Assembly (NCBI GenBank): GCA_029224185.1
Contig: CM055193.1
Coordinates: 13,019,169 to 13,083,168 of the forward strand
Length of the DNA: 64,000 bases
Direction: 5' to 3'
From: Karalla daura
Lineage: Eukaryota; Chordata; Actinopteri; Chaetodontiformes; Leiognathidae
Positions 56,717 to 64,000 of this stretch are shown piece by piece. The stretch's first letter is position 1; the number at the start of each line of letters is the position of its first letter. A program made the translations under genes and the position numbers. The notes below the pieces were generated by a model. The model did not search any database. It had not been told where the DNA came from and worked only from the letters and a program-made list of their open reading frames with translations.

Positions 56717-57984
56717 AATTTCCTCCAAAACCCAACTTCTGGTAATTTCTATCGCTGCTGAGCTGAAAAAAAACCTGCAATGCTGTTTTTTTTATCTGTG
56801 CAGGCACATAACGGTGACGGATATTAAAACAAATGTGTCTCCGTACCCGCGGTGGTCAGCCGTCAGGATTAGGACGGTTGAGCCGTTTAAAGGGATGACA
56901 GTGAAAATCTGCCCAGGGGGAAGGTGGAGGTAGACTCAGGAGGAACCCTTCAGCTCTGTGGGATTCTGCTGCTGCAGTATCACCACAGGAAGGAGGAATG
57001 AGAAGGAGCACGGGCACCATAGCAAAAACTGGGACGGTTTCCTCTCTGGCAGGTCAGAGAAACGGGTTTCAGGACCTTGGACAGAAGCAGCAGATGGGTG
57101 CAGTGTGAGCAGGAGGTCTGCAGGGGGCGTGCTTCCACAGTAAATAGAGAGGCGTGTAGGTAACGTGTGTAGCATAAGCAGGTGCCGGCTTATCACTGCA
57201 CTCCGAGGCCAGCCCTTGGAAAAGAAATAACACCATCTCCAGCCTTAAAGAACATTTGTTGTCTTTATTTTTCAACCACCGTCTGCAAGATAAATATTTT
57301 CATACATGAAATCTTTTTCTTTACATCGTTTTACAGCAAAACACGGGTCATGCTGCTCCACCTCTCCGCTGCGTGTGGATGCTACAGTTGTAAGAAAACA
57401 GGGAGAGAGGCGGGGCTTAAAAATGTGCTTTTATCGCTGGATGGATGGAGCAGCGATTAAAGTGACGAGGGGTAACTGGGCTGTCAAATTAATCCCAGCC
57501 TGCGTTTCTAGGAACTCAGTTTTTTTCTTTTCGTAATGCAGAGAGGATATAGGATAACAACTACTCCACAAAGATTCAAGATCAGAATAAGCGACGTAGA
57601 AAACAAAGATCGCAGTGGAGCTTTGCCGAGGGTACACACACACGCGTCTTTTAAACATATGCACAGTCCTTCATACCAATTGCTGGCAGCTTATTTAAGA
57701 CTTAGCAACATGTTCTCACAATGTCACACATGTTTTCTCTCAACTCTATCACTCTGCCTGGCAGCTGAAGAAAAACCCTCACATAGCCTGTGCAAACTAG
57801 TATGAAATCTTTGGAGACGTAAAGGAATTCAAGAGATGCATGTCTGCTTTCCTGCCGACAGTTACACCAAGCCATTTCATTCCACCCGTGCCAAGGAATA
57901 GCCTTCCACTTAATACCACGCAACCACAAAACCTCCTTGTTGCATTTCAGTGTTTGAGCAGACACCATGCAAAATTTGTTAGCA

Positions 57985-58086
57985 TTGATCAGATCTGCCT
58001 CTCATCCTGTGAGTGCTGGGACGAGCTCCAGCAGAAGAAAATGGATGGATGGATGGATGGATGGATGGATGGATGGATGGATGGAT
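57985..58086 (+). mobile_element. SINE tail with (GGAT)n array
   Basis: TGTGAGTGCTGGGACGAGCTCCAGCAG is followed by AAAATGGATGGATGG, the usual 3' end of this fish SINE family, expanded into about 11 GGAT units. Confidence 0.65.
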
Positions 58087-58845
58087 AAGTGGCCATGTGT
58101 TCCCAATCATTCAGCTAATGCATTAATCATCTTGTCATCTAACTCTAGGCTAAGAAAGAGGGAATAAGTGTGATTTACATTAACAGGAGGTGTAGCGTGA
58201 AAACTAGCTTCTACTAATTTGTGCGTTTCATGTTTGAAAACTGCATTTGTTGTTTGAAGCAGGTCACAGTGATGACAGAATAACCAGAAATGTGTGAAAT
58301 GATGCACGTAATGCCGGAGGAGCACACGTGAAGTCTGTCAGAGGGATCCTGGTTCATGTAAACATTCACCCACCGACTATAGTCTAACACAGAATCAGCA
58401 TGTGGAGGCTACTGGACAAAAACTAAAACTTTTTTAAGACTATCTGTACAAACTGTGAAACTGCTTCACGTGAATGCAGAAAAATGAGGAAAATAATCAC
58501 AGATCACTCCGGATGCAAACGATTACAGAGTGAACGGTCTGAAACCAGAAGCCCACTCAAACATGATTGGTCAGCAACCTTCTCCAACTACAAATAGAAA
58601 CCAGAACACTTCTGACTAGTAAACCTAATCCCTTGTCCACAGACTCTGCATTGACATGCAGATAGATATCTGTTTAAAGAGATTTCCCTGAGGTATAAGC
58701 AATTGGTTTAAGTACTTGACACCGCTGTGGACACCAGAGTCTCTGCCTGATGGTGATCCTGACACCTGCCGCTCTGCTGGCTGCATCCCCGGCTCTCTGG
58801 TCTGACTCACTGCATCCACAGCTGGGCCTCAGTCCTTGTGGCTCT

Positions 58846-61639
58846 CTACTGAAACTGCCCGTGTGTCCCCTGACCCCCGTCCTTGGGAGGCAACTGACTG
58901 GGGTCCTCTGCAAAGGGAATAGCTGCAGGAAAAAACAAGATTAATGAAGTCATTGGGAGATCTGTTCATTCATGTCCTCAATGTGATCCCAAATGCAGAT
59001 CCACTTCTGATGTTCAGCTGATCAGTTATCAATCTGCTATGATTCTGATCTGGACTTTATTACAGTGCTGTTCCAGCAATTGAAAAATGTCGGCTCGTGC
59101 CAACTTCCTACTTCATCAGACTACAGAAACACTCAAAACATGCTTTGTCAGTGATGAATTACTATTATTTTCATAAGCTCGCTGATAGATATAATTTTGC
59201 ACAAGTGGAATATTTATAATAATGCAGAGAGATGAACTTGGCTTTAATTACAAAGCATGACAACCTTGTGGTACCAAATTTTAACTGGATTTTTGGTCCT
59301 TAGATGTAAATGAACACAACTCACATATTATTATAATCTTAGTCCATATGGAAAGCTTGCCACAGTAGCTACTGAGCAACAGTGACGTTCTTTATATTTC
59401 ATTTATCTTTCTGCTTTGATGTTCAGTGACTCCTAAGGGAACTATCTGTCTTCACTAACAAAGTGTTCCCCTGCCTTTATTATAAAAATTGTGTATTTTT
59501 ATTGTTTTTTTCACCACTGCTTTTGTGGAAAGCATCATCACAGACGTGATAGTGTAACACCTGATACTGTGACAGTGAGGTTCTGGCAGGTAAAGCAAAC
59601 AAAAACAATTAAATGAAAGATGCTTAATAAAATCAGCCAGATAATCAGCCAGCTAAATCAAGTGCTTGGTTGACATTGCACACCGTTTCCATGTAAAAAT
59701 GATTAAAGCAGTGAAACAACATAGAGACATACAACATGCAGCTCAACCTGCATAGCAGAATAATAAAGATGTGTTTATATATATTAGCAGCAATAAACAA
59801 GACAAATCAGTCACAAAAAATATAGATGCTTAGAATATGATTAGCAGGCGTGACTATCTGAACTTACGGTTCTGAAACTGCTGTGCTGTGTATCTGGTGA
59901 GGAGGATCCCAAAACCCTCGATGAGAGCGAGCAGAATTCCCCCCATCATGGCAGAGCCCATCATGGTTAACGGCCCACCTGGAGGTAAACACACCATTCA
60001 TTTCAGCAGCACGTTGTGGTCAGAGGCACAGGAAGGTGGTGTCAGGTTCGTCGTGCTTTCAAGAGCCTTTTCTTACTGCGCGCTGCGAGGATGGCCCCGG
60101 TCAGAGCACCACTTGTTATGGAGTTCCATGGATCCTCTTTCCCTCTCAGACGCACCAGACCACAATCGATGGTGGAGAACAGTCCCCCCCATACAGCAAA
60201 GCTACCTGCAGCGCCACCAGAAACAACCCAGATCGTGTATAACTGGGCCCTTGTTCCCAAAATATGACCAACTCTGTAGATAAATAATCTAATACAACAG
60301 TATTTCAAGTCTGATTCCCATATGTTGACAAATAAAGACCTTCTTACCTCCGATCTGAGGAGCTCTTATTCTCACAGCATTCGCACTGCCTCTCAGCCTG
60401 TGTCCAACACCCTGAAACATTAAAGCACTGATGAGTTCTGCCTTTTAAAATAACTGATGAGGACAAATCTTTACTGCGACCGTCTTGGGGGGTGAACTCA
60501 CTGCAGGAGCATTGCGGAAGCCCTTGATCGACTGGAAGACCCCTCCTCCGATAGCACCCATGGTGAAAGCACCTCCGCAGTCATCCACTATCCTCCAGGG
60601 ACTGAGGGGATGCATTAAGAGAGGTGAGGAAAATGTCAATATGCATCTATCATCTTACCAGCTTTGTCGAGTAACGGTGTCGCAGGGGGTCTGTTGCAGT
60701 CGGTCCCAGTACACACAGGTCAAAGGCAAAGAATACAGGCATGTCTGCAGTCCATTTCAAAGCACACACACACATAACTATACACACACACTTATGCTTA
60801 CACCTAGTAATCATTTTGAGTCTCAATCAACTTACACATGTATGTTTTTTAGACTCAGAGTAAGGCTAAGTAAGAGGAGTTTGCATATTCAGTGCAAGAG
60901 TACTCCAGTTTCCTCCCACAGACCAAAAACATGCATGAATTTGAGACTCAAAAACTGCCCCTAGGTGTGAGTATGAGAATGAATAGTATGTGTGTCCTGT
61001 GAGAGACGGGTGACATGTGCAGGGCGTATTCCCTGCCTTCACACTATGTGAGCGGGAGATAAGACCCAGCAGACCCCCCCAGACACTGTTGGGTACAATA
61101 ATGGAGGGACAATTCATGATGCAATACCAAGCAACACCTTTATTTTTAAAATGTCAGTGTCATTACCTAAATCACTTTGTTCAGTAGAACACAGTGCACA
61201 TGACAATATGCTGTATGTCCATATGTCCATATGTCATATGTGCATATATCCTCAATTGTTATTCCATGTTATATTCCATTAAACTGAGTTTAAGCTCAGC
61301 TATAACGTGAGTTACACAATCGTATAAGTTAAGTTTTGTGAAGTGTAATTCAAACATTCTATTCTGTTCACACCTTCAAATCAACAACATACTAACCCAA
61401 TGAATACAACATGTTGCTTCGGCTGTAACATATTAGACCACATTAAAGCTTTATCTGTGAACACCCGTGGACCAGACTAACCGGCTGACACGCAGAGCCT
61501 CTACGACCACAAACAGCGTCTTGACAACATCGCTAAAAAGACAAAGCTATACTCGGTTGCACTAATCAATGTCACGGCAGAAAGAAAAGGAGACATTTGA
61601 GCACTAATCTCACCAGGGTTCACGGGCATACTCCTCCAT
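58846..61639 (-). CDS. timm17b: Mitochondrial import inner membrane translocase subunit Tim17B
   Basis: Six minus-strand exons: 61614-61639, 60502-60601, 60348-60411, 60077-60205, 59868-59978 and 58846-58922, in frame to 168 aa (human TIMM17B 172). The protein reads [20 protein letters not shown], then [79 protein letters not shown], and ends [13 protein letters not shown]. This is the four-helix Tim17 family, a core subunit of the TIM23 complex that moves presequence proteins across or into the inner mitochondrial membrane. The C-terminal dozen residues are unlike the mammalian PGYPSYQQYH end. It lies head-to-head with pqbp1, sharing its upstream region, as in human. Confidence 0.97.
60895..61105 (+). 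mobile_element. SINE fragment in timm17b intron 1
   Basis: Contains CCAGTTTCCTCCCACAGACC, AACATGCATGAATTTGAGAC, CTGCCCCTAGGTGTGAGTAT and GCAGGGCGTATTCCCTGCC, the central and 3' parts of the SINE family common in this window. Confidence 0.65.
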
Positions 61640-61664
61640 GTTTGTTGTCGTCAAGAGACCCTTG

Positions 61665-61672
61665 TGACGTCA
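61665..61672. promoter_or_regulatory. CRE palindrome beside timm17b start
   Basis: TGACGTCA, 26 bp upstream of the timm17b ATG and inside the divergent promoter region. CREB/ATF sites are common in housekeeping promoters; use here is inferred. Confidence 0.5.
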
Positions 61673-62454
61673 TCGACGTGCGCCACGCGTGCTGTTGTAT
61701 TGCTAATATTGCTAACGCTCCCCGACGATCGAAGAGGCGATTTTCTTCACAAAGGGTACTGTTTTATGAATTATTTTGTTCATTTTCAGATCATTCGGAT
61801 ATGAGGAAGAGCCTAACCTATTGTGTGTTTGACGCTTGAGTGTATTTTAGGAAGATTTTAGAAGCAAAGGTGAATCTGTTGCTTGCGTCGTCGGTTCTGC
61901 CCTAGAGCAACCGAGCCGACGATGCAGTCATTTTGTGAAACTAATCGATATAAGTGCATAAAACGCCCTATACTAAAGTCAGAGGTGCTCTTCTTTAAGA
62001 AGAGACCGTCACGTTAAGCCAAGAAGACAAAGGTAGCGTAATTACTCTAGATTTGTCACAGGAAGCTACAGGCATGTGTTGCAGTAGCCCTGTTGCTTTG
62101 CTTGTTATTAAATCAATGAAATATAAGAGAACATGTGACATAAACGACTCTTTTTATGGTGCTAAGTTTAACTATGATGATCAACGTTTAATTCATTCAC
62201 TATTTTCTTAGTTAGTCGTCTATTTGTCCGTGAAATGTCATGGTTCTGAGATGGCTTATCACAGTTTCATTGAGCTCGATATTATGAGATGGTTTAGTTT
62301 CTCAAAACAGTAGAGTAACGTACAAAGGTAAACATTCCCTCACTCGAGACGAATCATATAGCCAGAATTTTGCGTTGTATCTCAGTCTTAGGGTTTGGAC
62401 TGAAGCTGGCACAGATTTCGTCTATCATCGTTTTACACATTTGGCTGTACCAGG

Positions 62455-62650
62455 GGTCTCCAGCTTACATAAGATGAAGACTGGAGTGACACCCTGGACA
62501 GGTCACCACTACATCACAGAGCAATTTAGAGTCTCCAAATGACCTAAACATGCATGTTTGCACTGTGAAGAAAATCTCATGCATGAGTTTGCATGTTTTC
62601 GGAGAACATGCAAACTCCACACCGAGAGGCTGTGTGGAGGACTACCCTGT
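62455..62650 (-). mobile_element. SINE, reverse orientation
   Basis: Reads as the reverse complement of the SINE family: ACCCTGGACAGGTCACCACT, CAATTTAGAGTCTCCAAATG, and GAACATGCAAACTCCACACC in that order. Confidence 0.65.
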
Positions 62651-63127
62651 CTCAGACTGCATTTATCAACACAACATAGAATTGTTATGTTTTACAGTTG
62701 ATGCTGAATTGAACAAAAATAACAACCACCAACCCCCCTGTCCCCACAAGTATCGAAGGGGTTGATCAGAACCTGTGGAGTTTCCTCCCATGGTCAAAAT
62801 ACATCCATGTTTACATGGATTGTCCAGGTTATATTCCGTACCCTCACCCTATGTGCGTTGATTAAACAAACGTAATAACCATGATCAATAGCAATAATAC
62901 AACGATCTCAAATTAAATATAAAAATAACTAAAAAGGACGGTAAAAGTAGAATATATTAAAATAATATTAATTCATTCATTGCCTTAGCCACTCTATAAC
63001 CCTTAATGTCCCAGGTATCTGCTGGTGCCTGTCTCCAGCTCACAGCTAGCTCTCTGTATGTGTGTGTGTGTGCGTGTGTGCCTTCCTGGCTGCAGCACAT
63101 ATTTATCTCTCCTCTCTGTATTTCAGG

Positions 63128-63976
63128 ATGCCTCTCCCTCCAGCGCTGCTGGCCCGTCTGGCCAAGAGAGGGATCGTCAAACCGTCAGAGCAAGGTTGTA
63201 GAAAACAAACAAACGGGAAATCTCGGGCCCAGAGCAGTGACACGTTATTCCACTGCTCCGCTCGGTCTCTGTGTGTTATTCACTGACTTTTTCTCCTTGC
63301 GTTCAAGCAGAGGTGGACGAGGAGATCATTGCTGAAGATTACGATGACAACAATGTAGATTATGAAGCCACCAGGGTGGAGAATCTACCACCGAACTGGT
63401 ACAAAGTGTTTGACCCCGCTTGGTACGTATCGCTGATTTCTTCAGTTTTATTGAATTGCTGTTGCTCTGCCATTCAGTCTTTCCATGTAAAAACATTTGC
63501 TTTTGTAAATATGTTCACTGGGATTGAAACGGCAGTTTTTGTTTTACATTACTCATGAATTCCATCGAAAAGCCTTTGATGGGTCAGCGCTTCTGTGGCG
63601 GGTCTAGGTTTTTAAAAACAATGTAAAATACTCTAAAATACTGTCACTGCACCTTTAAATGTAATCAATCCATGGGTACTGTGGCTTTATGGTGGTATAA
63701 TTGTTTATATTGAGGGGCCACATTAGCAATGAAGTTATGCCGCTGTTTGACTTAGTTCTGCAGCTTGAACTATTGTATTTACAACTTCAGTGCATTTTGA
63801 TTGATTAAATTGTGTTCATTCAGCTATTGAATAATTCATTTCTACAAAATCCTTGTGTGTTCCTTCTACCCACAGCGGTCTTCCTTATTACTGGAATGCA
63901 GAGACAGACCTGGTGGCCTGGCTGTCCCCAAACGACCCAGGTGCAGTGATTACAAAAGCTGCAAAGAAAATCAGAG
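63128..63976 (+). CDS. pqbp1: Polyglutamine-binding protein 1, 5' part (three coding exons, runs off the window)
   Basis: Plus-strand exons 63128-63194, 63311-63422 and 63876-63976 join in frame to the first 93 residues. The protein starts [20 protein letters not shown], followed by the acidic [20 protein letters not shown] and the WW domain [20 protein letters not shown]...[11 protein letters not shown] (residues about 48-81, signature W52 and W75, with Y65 conserved). PQBP1 is a nuclear protein whose WW domain binds proline-rich partners such as spliceosomal WBP11 and RNA polymerase II; its C-terminal region binds U5-15kD. That region lies beyond the right edge. Start chosen for its match to the family N-terminus; an acceptor just before it implies an upstream non-coding exon. 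Confidence 0.95.
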
Positions 63977-64000
63977 GTGAGGCATCATAAAGCAAACAGT

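Larger units (their letters stand above)
56467..58845. other. Interval between timm17b stop and cacna1f start
   Basis: No coding exon is supported. Left of 56.9 kb lies the cacna1f upstream region with two OTX/CRX-type core motifs. The right part should contain the timm17b 3' UTR; TTTATT near 57262 is one possible minus-strand poly(A) signal. A SINE tail with a (GGAT)n array occurs at 57985-58086. Confidence 0.5.
61640..63127. promoter_or_regulatory. Shared timm17b/pqbp1 upstream region
   Basis: The divergent start codons at 61639 and 63128 enclose 1.5 kb. The part next to timm17b is CpG-containing and has a perfect CRE (TGACGTCA, 61665-61672). The pqbp1 start codon sits two bases after a good acceptor (CTCTGTATTTCAG), so pqbp1 probably has a non-coding first exon in this interval; CAAAG followed by GTAGCG near 62032 is a possible donor. 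A reversed SINE occupies about 62455-62650. Confidence 0.5.

Noticed and set aside
56711..56871. Calling a definite photoreceptor promoter from TAATCC sites
   Set aside because: Six-base motifs occur by chance at this frequency; kept only as a weak lead.

Overview
The window is nuclear DNA of a vertebrate, almost certainly a ray-finned (teleost) fish. Genes are split into many exons with canonical splice sites, introns are often below 150 bp, and the non-coding DNA is rich in (CA)n, (GA)n and (CTAT)n microsatellites and in tRNA-derived SINE fragments of the kind seen in fish genomes. There are no bacterial-type operons, CRISPR arrays or structural RNA genes that I can support. Species cannot be named from the sequence. 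Almost all long open frames are repeat translations or antisense shadows; the real genes had to be assembled exon by exon, checking splice sites and reading phase.

Layout from left to right: three tandem copies of a plp2-like gene (PLP2/A4, four-pass MARVEL protein), all on the minus strand, at 216-1901, 4058-5796 and 9151-16087; a repeat-rich gap (16.1-21.9 kb) with SINEs and a large CTAT/CTGT/CTAT array; synaptophysin (syp), minus strand, 21961-33071, six exons, 292 aa; a 2.5 kb intergenic stretch; the L-type calcium channel alpha-1F gene (cacna1f, Cav1.4), minus strand, 35588-56466, reconstructed as 47 in-frame coding exons giving 2,081 aa; timm17b, minus strand, 58846-61639, six exons, 168 aa; and, head-to-head with it, the 5' part of pqbp1 on the plus strand (first coding exon 63128), which runs off the right edge.

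PLP2, SYP, CACNA1F, TIMM17B and PQBP1 all lie in human Xp11.23, so this is a conserved linkage group. SYP and CACNA1F keep the mammalian order and relative orientation, and PQBP1/TIMM17B keep a divergent arrangement. SYP (synaptic-vesicle membrane protein) and CACNA1F (presynaptic channel of photoreceptor ribbon synapses) both serve transmitter release; TIMM17B (mitochondrial import) and PQBP1 (splicing/transcription cofactor) are housekeeping genes sharing a promoter region.

The most interesting observations are two minor-spliceosome (U12-type) introns in cacna1f, one with AT-AG termini (55355-55446) and one with GT-AG termini (48460-48555); the plp2 triplication with mosaic similarity between copies; two cacna1f acceptors whose polypyrimidine tract is a TG repeat; expanded low-complexity segments in the Cav1.4 C-tail; a 21-nt microexon in the IVS3-S4 linker; a perfect 18-bp hairpin in intron 31; and X-box/CCAAT pairs in a CpG-rich part of syp intron 2. 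I found nothing that looks like a wholly new biological system.
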